The position numbers and the translations under genes are program-made. From Streptomyces spongiicola (GTDB taxonomy: Bacteria > Actinomycetota > Actinomycetes > Streptomycetales > Streptomycetaceae), in NCBI RefSeq assembly GCF_003122365.1, contig NZ_CP029254.1:2862501-2926500 (forward strand): a DNA stretch of 64,000 nucleotides, written 5' to 3'. Positions 16,927 to 24,521 of the stretch are shown here, piece by piece (position 1 is the stretch's first letter; each line of letters begins with the position of its first letter). Under the pieces are notes generated by a model. It searched no databases. It was not told the origin of the DNA and saw only the letters and a program-made list of their open reading frames with translations.

Positions 16927-17577
16927 GTGGCGAAGAAGCGGTTCCCCTATCTCCTGGGGCACGCGGAGATCGCGCTCCTGTACGGAGTGGAGCGGCAGAC
17001 CTCGCAGCTCTGGAAGACGCGCGGCGTGCTGGGAGAGCCGGACACCGTCGTCTCCGGCAACCCGTACTGGCTGCTGCCCACCGTCCTTGGACTGTCCGAG
17101 GACGGCAGTCGGGAGGTCGACGCCCAGCGGTTGAAGGAGTACAAGGCAGGCATCGCCGGCGGCTACCAGGTCGACGACCCCGCCGACCTTCCGGAGATCG
17201 TCGGCCTCAAGGAGATCCCCTGGATCTTCGGCAAGAAGTACATGGACGTCTACCAGTGGCGCGTGCGAAAGAGCCTCGCCCACGAGGACGCCGTGATCTC
17301 TGGATCGCCGCTGTGGCTGCTGGACACCGTCCTCGCGGACGCCCAGCAGCGCGGACGCGCCACGGTCCAGGAGGGGGTCGACCGGATTCGGGCGGGGGAA
17401 CGCGAGCAGATCAAGCCCCGCGGTCGGAAGCCCTCGGCGGAGCCGAAGGCGGCGCCTCCGCCGCTGCCGGCGGCGCGCACCTTCACACCAGGTGAGCATA
17501 CAGCGGACGATGTAGCCGCGTTCGCGGCGGAGCTCTTCGCTGGCGGATTCGCACTGACCGTACGACCGCGCCGGTAG
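16927..17577 (+). CDS. DNA-binding protein with two HTH-like repeats
   Basis: The protein (216 residues from GTG 16927, preceded by GGAGG) contains two related units. The first reads HAEIALLYGVERQTSQLWKT ... VVSGNPYWLLPTVL and the second KEIPWIFGKKYMDVYQWRVR ... VISGSPLWLLDTVL. Each looks like a helix-turn-helix followed by a small beta-hairpin wing, similar to AlpA/excisionase-type or MerR-like phage DNA-binding domains. A Pro/Lys linker leads to a short C-terminal helical domain. It is the first rightward gene of the control region and sits next to a CTTGA/TCAAG palindrome, so it may be a Cro-like regulator or an excisionase. A longer form starting at 16879 is possible but would overlap that palindrome. 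Confidence 0.6.
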   Translation: MAKKRFPYLLGHAEIALLYGVERQTSQLWKTRGVLGEPDTVVSGNPYWLLPTVLGLSEDGSREVDAQRLKEYKAGIAGGYQVDDPADLPEIVGLKEIPWIFGKKYMDVYQWRVRKSLAHEDAVISGSPLWLLDTVLADAQQRGRATVQEGVDRIRAGEREQIKPRGRKPSAEPKAAPPPLPAARTFTPGEHTADDVAAFAAELFAGGFALTVRPRR

Positions 17578-17604
17578 AACCGGGTCGTGATTGACAGCCC
17601 GCGC

Positions 17605-17632
17605 GGGGCCTGGCCCGTATGCGCCAGGCCCC
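17605..17632. terminator. Bidirectional terminator between convergent genes
   Basis: A perfect 10-bp stem GGGGCCTGGC/GCCAGGCCCC with an 8-base loop lies in the 61-base gap between the 16927 and 17639 genes. GTGAT/ATCAC outer arms extend the symmetry. It can serve both strands. Confidence 0.75.
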
Positions 17633-17638
17633 ACCCGA

Positions 17639-18121
17639 TCACGCGGCAGTGCGGACTTCCTTCCAGCGCTGGGCGATGGTGCTGTCCACCGAGTAGAAAA
17701 ACTCCGTCTTGTAGTCCGGGCTTGGGCTCAGCCGCTCGACCCAGGTCATGGGCCAGTAGCGGCCGTCGAAGTGCTTGTTGAGGTGGCGGGTCAACGCGGA
17801 GAGCGCGCCGCGCAGCTGCAAGCGGTCGATGTCCAAGTTCTCAACCAGGTGCGTGGTGCTCACGTAGTCGCCGGGCTGCTCGGCAAGAACATCGAGCACC
17901 CTGCTCACGCTCTGGGTGGACGACAACTGAGTCTCAGCCAGCTGCCGCAGAATCTCCGCGGTCCACTGCTCGCTCAAATCCTCGCTGCCCGCCTTCCCCC
18001 CGCCCGTCTCCGCAGCCTCCGCGGACGCCGTGCCGGAGTGCCGAACGATGTACGCCTGCACCTCCGGGACGAGGTGCCGGGGCACCGGCACGTAGATGTA
18101 CTCGCTGTCCTGATGGTCCAA
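17639..18121 (-). CDS. Hypothetical winged-helix-like protein
   Basis: The 160-residue protein begins MDHQDSEYIYVPVPRHLVPEVQAYI, a segment found in many streptomycete proteins of unknown function. Its C-terminal half looks like a winged helix (STTHLVENLDIDRLQLRGALSALTRHLNKHF ... WPMTWVER), suggesting nucleic-acid binding or regulation. It is transcribed away from the early operon, a typical place for a lysogeny regulator. The 278-base gap to its right holds a 12-bp palindrome at 18213-18224. A repressor role is possible but not shown. Confidence 0.55.
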   Translation of the reverse strand: MDHQDSEYIYVPVPRHLVPEVQAYIVRHSGTASAEAAETGGGKAGSEDLSEQWTAEILRQLAETQLSSTQSVSRVLDVLAEQPGDYVSTTHLVENLDIDRLQLRGALSALTRHLNKHFDGRYWPMTWVERLSPSPDYKTEFFYSVDSTIAQRWKEVRTAA

Positions 18122-18212
18122 GGTCCCACTCCCTCAGAAAGCTGCCGAGCTGGCTTGACTAGAAGCCTGACAGGCACCTGAGACCCCGTCTAGCCGATTC
18201 GGAAACTCTGTA

Positions 18213-18224
18213 ACTCACGTGAGT
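18213..18224. promoter_or_regulatory. Perfect 12-bp palindrome, possible operator
   Basis: ACTCACGTGAGT is a perfect palindrome in the gap between the leftward 17639-18121 gene and the rightward early genes, a suitable position for a lysogeny/lytic switch operator. No second copy was found by eye, so the call is tentative. Confidence 0.4.
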
Positions 18225-18399
18225 CTTTAGGCGGCGACTAGGAATCACGCCGGCACCCCCACCCCGACGGGCCGCGAACTCCCCCTGACACGACCACTTC
18301 CACTACCCCGCCTCCTGCGAATGCGCCCCTGAGGCTCAGCCTCTAAGGTGTTCGACATGTGTGCAGACAGATCATGGCCGTACTCAGGGAGTGACACAT

Positions 18400-18795
18400 T
18401 TGCACCGACAGCCAGAGCTGCCGCTCGAGATAGCCGACTGCCAGCAGCCCCACACCCGGCTCCAGGACGACAGCCCGACGCTCGACAAGCGGTTCGACGA
18501 CTTCCACGCCTCGCACCCGTGGATCCTCGAGGCACTTGAGGAGCTCACCGCCGAGTGGATCGAAGGCGGCGGCGAGCGCATCGGCGTCAAGGCCCTGTTC
18601 GAGAAGCTTCGCTGGTCGTCGCCGCGCATCGCGAGCAGCGAGCCGTTCCGGCTGAACAACAACTTCACGTCGCGCTACGCGCGCCTTCTATGCGCGCGAC
18701 ACCCGGAATGGGCCAGCGTGTTCCAGCTGCGCAGCCTGCGCACGAGCAATGGCTGCCGATATCTCACACTTGACGGTAACGATCAAGTGAAATAG
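18400..18795 (+). CDS. Conserved phage early protein, function unknown
   Basis: The core FDDFHASHPWILEALEELTAEW ... RIGVKALFEKLRW ... FRLNNNFTSRYARLLCARHPEWASVFQLRSL is a pattern seen in many actinophage early regions, just before recombination genes. It looks like a small all-helical domain. TTG 18400 has AGGGAG eight bases upstream and gives 131 residues. GTG 18391 and GTG 18361 are alternatives. The promoter for the next operon lies inside and just beyond its 3' end. No catalytic motif is seen. Confidence 0.65.
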   Translation: MHRQPELPLEIADCQQPHTRLQDDSPTLDKRFDDFHASHPWILEALEELTAEWIEGGGERIGVKALFEKLRWSSPRIASSEPFRLNNNFTSRYARLLCARHPEWASVFQLRSLRTSNGCRYLTLDGNDQVK

Positions 18796-18798
18796 ATT
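18769..18798 (+). promoter_or_regulatory. Early promoter with CTTGA/TCAAG site
   Basis: The -35 box TTGACG (18770-18775), a 17-bp spacer and the -10 box TAGATT (18793-18798) form a strong sigma-70-type promoter ahead of the RecT gene. CTTGA (18769-18773) and TCAAG (18783-18787) are half-sites overlapping the -35 box and spacer, as a repressor site would. Confidence 0.65.
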
Positions 18799-18876
18799 TT
18801 GATTAACTTCAATTGATCGCAACATGTGTTGCGACAGTTGCAGGTCTTTGAAGGGGACGATGTGCTTGGAGGGGAT

Positions 18877-20049
18877 GTGGCCGACACTCCGGTCACCTGG
18901 CTCGCGATTCGCGAAGACCAGAAGGCGTTCGAGGACCAGCAGTTGCGCGCGCTGCGCGCGGCGTTCCCGGATCTGGTGGAGGCCAGTCCGGCGCAGCTGG
19001 GGATCTTCTTCCATTACTGCAAGGCGTCCGGGCTCGACCCGTTCGGCCGGCAGATCTACATGATCAAGCGCAAGTCGCGCGGCGAGATCCGCTGGACCAT
19101 CCAGACCGGTATCGACGGCTACCGGCTGATCGCCCGCCGGGCCGCCGACCGGGCCGGGCAGTCCATCGCGTACGAGGACTTCGTCTGGTACGACGCCGAC
19201 GGCGGCGAGCACACGGTGTGGCTGCGCGACGAGCCCCCGGCCGCGTGCAAGGCCGTCATCTGGCGCGGGGACGCCCGCTTCCCCGCCGTCGCGCACTGGC
19301 GGGAGTACGCGCCGAAGGTGTGGGACTACGAGGCCCAGGAGTACAAGCTCGGCGGGCTGTGGCCGCAGATGCCGGCCAGCCAGCTGGGCAAGGTCGCGGA
19401 GGCGCTCGCCCTGCGCCGGGCCTGCCCCGCGGACCTGTCCGGCCTCCACGTGGACGAGGAGATGCACGCGGCCGACGCGGCGGAGTCCCGCGAGCGAGTC
19501 CAGGCCGCCGCCACACGGCTGAGGACCGGAAGCGCTGAACAACCGGAGCAGTCTCAGCGGGCAGGCGAGGAGTCCTCGTCCGGCGATGTGGTCGAGGGTG
19601 AGGTCGTCGTGGACGACGACAACGGCGAAGCGGCATCGGACACCGCGTCGACACCGGGGAGCGAGACATCGCGACCGGTCGACCCTCGTGCCGAACTGGA
19701 CAAGGCACGCGGCGAGGTTCAACAGCTGGCCAGCCGACTCGGCATGGGCTTCGACGCCGTCAACGAGCGGTGCTTCGACGACTTCGGCGTCTCCTACCAG
19801 GACGCCAACTCCGAGCAGCTGCGTGTCCTCCTCGACGTGCTGCGGCCGGATGGTGGGGCCGGTGACAACGCCTCCTCGCAGGACGGTCCCGAGGCCGAGG
19901 CCCCTGCCACGCGCCGCCGCGCCCCGGCCAAGAAGGCGGCACCGAGAAAGGCCGCCGCGAAGAAGGCGACGGCGCGGAATAGCACCGCCAAGAAGACCAC
20001 GGCCGGCAGGTCCTCCCGGAGCAAGGCCGCCGCCGACTCGGCTCAGTAG
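18877..20049 (+). CDS. recT: RecT-family single-strand annealing protein with basic C-terminal tail
   Basis: The 390-residue product is a RecT/Bet-type recombinase that anneals complementary single strands during phage replication and recombination. The core at about residues 25-190 carries the family pattern (SPAQLGIFFHYCKASGLDPFGRQIYMI, then WTIQTGIDGYRLIARR, KAVIWRGD and LALRRACP). It is followed by an acidic linker, a second helical domain (about 275-330) and a Lys/Ala-rich tail of about 45 residues (AKKAAPRKAAAKKATA...). The tail resembles histone-H1-like sequences and is not usual for RecT. GTG 18877 has GGAGGGG upstream. GTG 18862 and ATG 18826 are alternatives. The nuclease gene follows 55 bases later. 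Confidence 0.88.
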   Translation: MADTPVTWLAIREDQKAFEDQQLRALRAAFPDLVEASPAQLGIFFHYCKASGLDPFGRQIYMIKRKSRGEIRWTIQTGIDGYRLIARRAADRAGQSIAYEDFVWYDADGGEHTVWLRDEPPAACKAVIWRGDARFPAVAHWREYAPKVWDYEAQEYKLGGLWPQMPASQLGKVAEALALRRACPADLSGLHVDEEMHAADAAESRERVQAAATRLRTGSAEQPEQSQRAGEESSSGDVVEGEVVVDDDNGEAASDTASTPGSETSRPVDPRAELDKARGEVQQLASRLGMGFDAVNERCFDDFGVSYQDANSEQLRVLLDVLRPDGGAGDNASSQDGPEAEAPATRRRAPAKKAAPRKAAAKKATARNSTAKKTTAGRSSRSKAAADSAQ

Positions 20050-20104
20050 CCCTTCCGCCCGCCATGCCGGGCGAGCAGACCACCCAACAGAGTGCGAGAT
20101 CATC

Positions 20105-21199
20105 ATGACCACCGACAGCACCACCGAAAGCGTCGGCGTCCCGGTCCCCGACCTGTGGAGGGGCGCGCATCGCGACGACCGCGCCCGGCCCCGGTCGCGG
20201 CAGCGCCTCCTCGGCCCCTCCTCGATCGGCCTGTGCAGACGCCGGGCCGCCTACGAGGTCCACGGCACCTGGCCGACGGACCTCGCCGACAACATGCACG
20301 CCGCGATCCTGGGCACCTGGCTACACGAGGGCATCCTCCGCGTCCTGCGGGAGCAGTACGGTGCCTGGACCGAGCTGGAGCTGACCGACGGCGTCATCCT
20401 CGGCCACGCCGACGCCTACTGGGCGCCGGGGGACGTGTACCGCCAGGCCGAGCGGCCCGACACGCCCACGGCCTCAGGCGACGTGGGCGTCGTGGAGGAT
20501 GTGAAGACCAAGAGCACCCGGGCCCTCGACGTCGTCGTCCGCCAAGGGCCCAGCCAGGCCGAGTGGTTCCAAGTCCACCTGTACGCGCACCTGCTGCGCA
20601 CCGGCGGCCTCAAGGATCACCCCAGCCTCCCGACCGGTGAACCCCTGCCGGTCGGCGTCGTACGGCTGCGGTACGTCGGCCGCGAGTACGGACAGGTCGT
20701 CGTCCACCAGCGCCCGTACGACGAAGACGTCACGAAGCAGGCCCTGGCGTGGGCCGAGGACGTCCTGGCGAGCACCGAGCCGGAGGCCATGCCGCGCGAC
20801 CTCGACGGGCCCGGTCTGTCGATCATCTGCGACAACTGCCCCTTCAAGACGGCGTGCTGGAACCTCGACCAGCTCGCCGACGACCTCGCCCCGCAGACGA
20901 TCCTCGCCGAGGACACCGCGGCCATCACCGAGGCCCTGCGCGCCTACGCCGACGCCGCCGAGGTGGAGAGCGCCGCGAAGAAGCGCAAGGCCAAGGCCCG
21001 CAAGATGCTGGACGCCTGCGACCCCGGCACGTACGGCGTCTTCAAGTTGTCCTGGTCCGGCGGCAGCCCGCGACCGCCCGCGCCCGATCCCGAGGCGATG
21101 ATCCGCGTCCTCGAGGGCCTCGGCATCGACATCCCGCTGCGGCCCGGCGGGCGGACCTCGCGCACCATCGGCGTCTCCCGCCTCCCTGAGGCCGGCTGA
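20105..21199 (+). CDS. Cas4/RecB-like PD-(D/E)XK exonuclease with probable iron-sulfur cluster
   Basis: This 364-residue nuclease is the expected partner of RecT, making single-stranded ends. Catalytic residues fit the RecB nuclease pattern: D103 in GHADAY, E131 and K134 in EDVK, and QxxLYAHL after them. C44 in SSIGLCRRR plus C242, C245 and C251 in CDNCPFKTAC match the four-cysteine iron-sulfur layout of Cas4 and AddB. LHEGILRVL supplies the usual upstream His/Glu motif. The C-terminal 60 residues are a helical hairpin and a strand. The ATG at 20105 is the start because the frame upstream is a shadow of recT. Confidence 0.88.
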   Translation: MTTDSTTESVGVPVPDLWRGAHRDDRARPRSRQRLLGPSSIGLCRRRAAYEVHGTWPTDLADNMHAAILGTWLHEGILRVLREQYGAWTELELTDGVILGHADAYWAPGDVYRQAERPDTPTASGDVGVVEDVKTKSTRALDVVVRQGPSQAEWFQVHLYAHLLRTGGLKDHPSLPTGEPLPVGVVRLRYVGREYGQVVVHQRPYDEDVTKQALAWAEDVLASTEPEAMPRDLDGPGLSIICDNCPFKTACWNLDQLADDLAPQTILAEDTAAITEALRAYADAAEVESAAKKRKAKARKMLDACDPGTYGVFKLSWSGGSPRPPAPDPEAMIRVLEGLGIDIPLRPGGRTSRTIGVSRLPEAG

Positions 21200-21212
21200 C
21201 GCACCGCGTACC

Positions 21213-21254
21213 CCGGGGCCACCCGCACTTGAGTACCGGCCGTGGTGGCCCCGG
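21213..21254 (+). terminator. Intergenic GC-rich hairpin
   Basis: An 11-bp perfect stem (CCGGGGCCACC with its complement at 21244-21254) lies between the exonuclease gene and the next ORF. Similar CCCCGG-cored hairpins recur between early genes. It may be a partial terminator or an RNA-processing or stability element. Confidence 0.6.
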
Positions 21255-21293
21255 TCTCACCTGCTCATCGGACACACCCTTGGAGGGGGAACC

Positions 21294-21782
21294 ATGTCCA
21301 CACCCATGCCCCGCGAACGCCTCGCGGGCATCCCGGACGGCCCGGCGCCGACCGCCGACCCCGCAGAACCGCCCCGCCCGCTGAACGCGGACCTCATTCG
21401 GCAGCGCCTGACCGACTCGCTCACCTCCGCCTGGCCGCGCATGGCGTACGCGGACCATGTCGCGGAGGTCACCGACTCCGTCATGAGCGTCGTCCTGCCG
21501 CTCACCACCCGGCTGGGGAACGAGGTGTCCGGCTGGCAGTCCGAGGCCGCCCAGGCCCTCTCCGACCGTGACCGCGCACGCGCGGCCGCCGTCGCCCTGG
21601 AGCAGATCACCGCAGAGGCCGCCCGCCTCCTGCGTGCCGGCGTGCCGGGACAGGCCCTCGCCGTTCTGGAGAGCGACGGCCAGCCCCTCGGCTCGTGCGA
21701 TGTCTCGTCCTTCGCCGACGACACACCGCGCGCCCGGTCTGCCGGCCACGGGGGCGCTCACCACGACCCGGACGAGGAGTGA
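21294..21782 (+). CDS. Hypothetical phage early protein
   Basis: A 162-residue mainly helical protein with a GGAGGGGGA ribosome binding site before ATG 21294. The middle (LNADLIRQRLTDSLTSAWPRMAYADHVAEVTDSVMS) and the following Ala/Arg-rich helix could form a coiled coil. No motif links it to a known enzyme. It overlaps no neighbour and is followed by the next gene after two bases, suggesting translational coupling. Confidence 0.55.
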   Translation: MSTPMPRERLAGIPDGPAPTADPAEPPRPLNADLIRQRLTDSLTSAWPRMAYADHVAEVTDSVMSVVLPLTTRLGNEVSGWQSEAAQALSDRDRARAAAVALEQITAEAARLLRAGVPGQALAVLESDGQPLGSCDVSSFADDTPRARSAGHGGAHHDPDEE

Positions 21783-21784
21783 GC

Positions 21785-22111
21785 GTGCCCACCACCTACG
21801 TACCCCGGCCACGCTCAGTGGCGTCCACGTACGTCATCAGCGGCACCGACCCCGCTCGCGAGCCCACCCGGCGCGTCTACGTCAGCACCACAGCCACGGG
21901 CGCACCCGGCGTGGACTTCCTGGCGGTCGAGCGGGTCGTCAACGGAGACCTTCCGCTCCCCAGCCTCAACGAGGTTGAGCAGGAACTCGCGGCGCGGCTC
22001 ATGACCCGTGCGGAGCTGACGGCGGACGAGATCGCCGAGCGCCTCCGTGTGAAACCTCGCACCGTCAGCCGCTGGCGTGCGGCCTGGAAGAGGGAAGAGG
22101 AAGGCAGTTGA
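21785..22111 (+). CDS. Small HTH protein
   Basis: The 108-residue product starts at GTG 21785, with GAGGAG eight bases upstream overlapping the previous gene's end. The C-terminus is a helix-turn-helix of the homeodomain-like/sigma-70 region 4 type (TADEIAERLRVKPRTVSRWRAAWK). The N-terminal part is beta-rich. It overlaps the replication-type gene by four bases (TTGA), so the two may act together, for example as regulator or loader. Function is inferred only from the HTH. Confidence 0.65.
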   Translation: MPTTYVPRPRSVASTYVISGTDPAREPTRRVYVSTTATGAPGVDFLAVERVVNGDLPLPSLNEVEQELAARLMTRAELTADEIAERLRVKPRTVSRWRAAWKREEEGS

Positions 22112-22905
22112 GCATCGAGGCCATGGCCTGGGCCTTCCGGCAGGACATCCCCAAGCCGGGCGCGAAGTTGGTGTTGCTCGCGCTGTGTGACTTCGCCGAC
22201 GAGGCGTGGTCCTGCTTCCCCGGGCAGGCCACCCTGGCGGCCAAGACGAGTCAGGGGGAGCGAACCGTTCGCCGGCATCTGGAGTGGCTGGAGGAGGAGG
22301 GGTTCATCGTCTCGCACGCCCGGTTCTCGGACGGGCGCCGTACCAGCAACCGCTACACGATCCACGCTCCTCGTGCCCAGACGCCACCGCCGTCATCCTC
22401 ACCGACGCCCGGTTCCGGCTCCCCAGCGCCGAAGACGGCGAGGGGCGGGAAGCAGAGCGGTGGGAAGCAGGGCAGCGGAAAACGGACGAAGCAGGCGGCC
22501 AAAACGGCCACTGGCCAATCTGACCAGCGGCCAGATTCGGCGGGGGAACCGGCCAAACTGGCCGGGGAACCGTCAGAGAACCACCAGAGAAACAACCCCC
22601 TACCCCCGGCGGACGGTGACGGCCGCCAGGGGGCAGGCGGCTGCGCGGCACACCCGGACTCCCCTGCCGCCAACTGCCGCTCCTGCGGCACCAGCCCGCG
22701 CGCCCGGCGCGCTGCCGCCGTCGCCAGAGAGAAGCGCGAGAAGGACCAGCGCGCCCGTGACCGGGACCGCCGTTGGTTCGAGGAGCAGCGGGAGCGTCGC
22801 ACCCGCGCCGCAGAACTCGAAGCTCAAGGTGTCGTGGACAGGCCGCGTCAGGCCGCACGTGAGGCCATCAGACGCGATCGCCCCAGAGGGTCCAAGCCCC
22901 AATAA
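22108..22905 (+). CDS. Replication-initiator-like winged-helix protein
   Basis: The 265-residue protein starts at TTG 22108. The first 95 residues match helix-turn-helix (HTH_36-like) domains at the N-termini of phage replication proteins (PKPGAKLVLLALCDFADEAWSCFPGQATLAAKTSQGERTVRRHLEWLEEEGFI split over its helices). The middle is low-complexity. The C-terminus holds HPDSPAANCRSC, a possible zinc site, and a long Arg/Glu-rich helix. Proteins of this shape are thought to open or mark the phage origin, or recruit the host helicase. No DnaB or DnaC gene is seen in the window. The Lys/Gly-rich linker is typical of disordered segments. Confidence 0.65.
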   Translation: MSIEAMAWAFRQDIPKPGAKLVLLALCDFADEAWSCFPGQATLAAKTSQGERTVRRHLEWLEEEGFIVSHARFSDGRRTSNRYTIHAPRAQTPPPSSSPTPGSGSPAPKTARGGKQSGGKQGSGKRTKQAAKTATGQSDQRPDSAGEPAKLAGEPSENHQRNNPLPPADGDGRQGAGGCAAHPDSPAANCRSCGTSPRARRAAAVAREKREKDQRARDRDRRWFEEQRERRTRAAELEAQGVVDRPRQAAREAIRRDRPRGSKPQ

Positions 22906-22911
22906 ACAACA

Positions 22912-22942
22912 CTTGACGCAAGGCGATCAAGATTGATAAAAT
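22912..22942 (+). promoter_or_regulatory. Early promoter with CTTGA/TCAAG site
   Basis: TTGACG (22913-22918), an 18-bp spacer and TAAAAT (22937-22942) form a strong promoter for the following early genes. CTTGA at 22912-22916 and TCAAG at about 22927-22931 repeat the half-site arrangement seen upstream of recT. Confidence 0.65.
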
Positions 22943-22989
22943 GTTATCATTGTCACCAATCAGCCCCCACCCTCCGAAGGAGTCAGCCA

Positions 22990-23259
22990 GTGATTCGCCA
23001 ACTCACCGCCGACGAACGGCGGGCACTCACCGACAGGCTCGCCGCTCACGGCATCACGCCCCGCCAGTTCACGCAGGCCCAAGAGCTGGCGCGCACGATG
23101 AGCGAGACCCTGGCCCGCACCTACGGCGAGGTGATCGGGCGCCGAGTAACCCCGGTGGAGTTCATCACCGACGTCCTCGGAGTCGAGGGTGCAGGCCGGC
23201 TCGTCGCATGCGCTCTGCGCGAGATCACCGACCGCCCGGACCTGTACCGGGACGCCTGA
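22990..23259 (+). CDS. Hypothetical small helical phage protein
   Basis: An 89-residue protein starts at GTG 22990 with AAGGAG seven bases upstream. It is all helical (LTADERRALTDRLAAHGITPRQFTQAQELARTMSETLARTYGEVIGR) and has the feel of a small DNA-binding or regulatory protein. The longer frame from 22933 would overlap the -10 box, so the shorter start is preferred. It is the first gene after the promoter at 22913. Confidence 0.6.
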   Translation: MIRQLTADERRALTDRLAAHGITPRQFTQAQELARTMSETLARTYGEVIGRRVTPVEFITDVLGVEGAGRLVACALREITDRPDLYRDA

Positions 23260-23359
23260 CCGGTCGCACCTCCTTCGCGCACCCATGACATGTGTGGTGA
23301 CAGACATCTGACGCCGCCCCATCCAGGCTGGCCGTCCTGACCAGAGTGCGAGGAACCCG

Positions 23360-23671
23360 ATGAGCAGCATCCCCCTTTCCGACATCGCCGCGATAGTGGT
23401 CGCCGCCCGCGTGCAGGGCCCGCCGACCCTCCGTACCGCCCCTGGCGGCAGACCCGTACGCGTCCTGACACTGCGCGGCACCCGCCCCGGCGAGCTGTAC
23501 GACTTCACGCTCGACGACGGTCACCGTCGCTGGTGCCTGGAGTCCGTCAGCCACGCGAGCGGCTTCGACATGCACGGCCGCACGCTCGGCAAGCGCCTGT
23601 CGGCCCGGCTGAATGCCCTGCACGGCACCGCGGCCGAGCACTTCGGCCAGCCGTCCCCGGCAATCCCGTAA
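23360..23671 (+). CDS. Hypothetical phage protein
   Basis: The 103-residue product has a beta-rich N-terminal half (IVVAARVQGPPTLRTA then LTLRGTRPGELYDFTLDDG) and a helical C-terminal part. It has no recognisable motif. It is separated from its neighbours by 100 and 62 bases, with a hairpin on its 3' side (23687-23709). Confidence 0.5.
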   Translation: MSSIPLSDIAAIVVAARVQGPPTLRTAPGGRPVRVLTLRGTRPGELYDFTLDDGHRRWCLESVSHASGFDMHGRTLGKRLSARLNALHGTAAEHFGQPSPAIP

Positions 23672-23686
23672 CGCCATGCCCATCAC

Positions 23687-23709
23687 GGGCCCCGGGAGCG
23701 CCGGGGCCC
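23687..23709 (+). terminator. Intergenic GC-rich hairpin
   Basis: A 9-bp stem GGGCCCCGG/CCGGGGCCC with a 5-base loop lies between two early genes, immediately before the ribosome binding site of the next gene. It is one of the repeated CCCCGG-cored hairpins of this region. Confidence 0.6.
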
Positions 23710-23733
23710 GGCATCCACGAAGGAGAGAGCGAA

Positions 23734-24429
23734 GTGGACCAGCCCATCCAGCCCACCCGCGAGCAATTACTGCACACCGAAGCCGCCAAGTACGGCATCG
23801 CTCCGGCCGTGATCGACCGCGTGGTCAGCGTCATCGCCGCTGTCCAGCGCCGCGACCGCGCCGAGTTCCGCAAGAACTACGGCGGAGAGATGACGCCGGA
23901 CCAGTGGCTCGCCGCCTACGGCGTCTCCGGCTTCAGGGAGCTGTGCGCCCACGCGGCCCGCCAGGCCGGCCTGGGCGACGACGACGTCTACGTGATCCTG
24001 CGCATCGTCTCCGCGGTGGCCCCCGCGCCCGAGCAGCACGACGATGACCGCCCCATCCAGTTCTGGGCCCGCCCCCTCACCGACCCCGAGGAGGCGACAT
24101 TCCCCGCGTACCGCGTCAGCTACAAGGCCCCCGGGGCCGACAGCACCCTCGGCTTCGACTGGTCCGGCGCTCTGCTGCGCCGCACTCTGCGCGAAGCCGT
24201 CCGGCGCGGCCAGGGTGCCGCGGGCCTCGAGGAGGCGACCGGCGTCGTCGTCTTCACTGACGGGGATCTGCCCGGCGCGTACGTCGCGCGTCCGGCCCCG
24301 GGGCACACCCAGCCCGCGTGTGCCCGCTGCCACCAGTGGGAGCGGGAGCACACGCTGCACGAACGCTTCGGCTCCTGCGAGCGGTTCGTCGCCTCGGCGG
24401 CCCAGCTCAGCGCGGTCGGCACCCCGTAG
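23734..24429 (+). CDS. Hypothetical phage protein with Cys-rich C-terminus
   Basis: The 231-residue product starts at GTG 23734, preceded by GAAGGAGAG. Its N-terminal half is helical (QLLHTEAAKYGIAPAVIDRVVSVIAAVQRRDRAEFRKNYGG split over two helices). The C-terminal third has CARCHQWEREHTLHERFGSC, a possible zinc-binding segment with two cysteines, a histidine and a final cysteine. No family is recognised. It belongs to the early operon set. Confidence 0.55.
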   Translation: MDQPIQPTREQLLHTEAAKYGIAPAVIDRVVSVIAAVQRRDRAEFRKNYGGEMTPDQWLAAYGVSGFRELCAHAARQAGLGDDDVYVILRIVSAVAPAPEQHDDDRPIQFWARPLTDPEEATFPAYRVSYKAPGADSTLGFDWSGALLRRTLREAVRRGQGAAGLEEATGVVVFTDGDLPGAYVARPAPGHTQPACARCHQWEREHTLHERFGSCERFVASAAQLSAVGTP

Positions 24430-24438
24430 CGCCGCACC

Positions 24439-24484
24439 CCCTCCCGGGGCCGCGCCGGTGCGAGCGGCCGTGGCCCCGGGAGGG
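24439..24484 (+). terminator. Intergenic GC-rich hairpin
   Basis: A 16-position stem (CCCTCCCGGGGCCGCG with CGTGGCCCCGGGAGGG, one G-T pair) with a 14-base loop lies between the Cys-rich gene and the PP2C-like gene. It is the largest of the early-region hairpins. Confidence 0.65.
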
Positions 24485-24521
24485 TCCTCCCCATTCCCTT
24501 CGCACGCAAAGGAGTCCCCGC

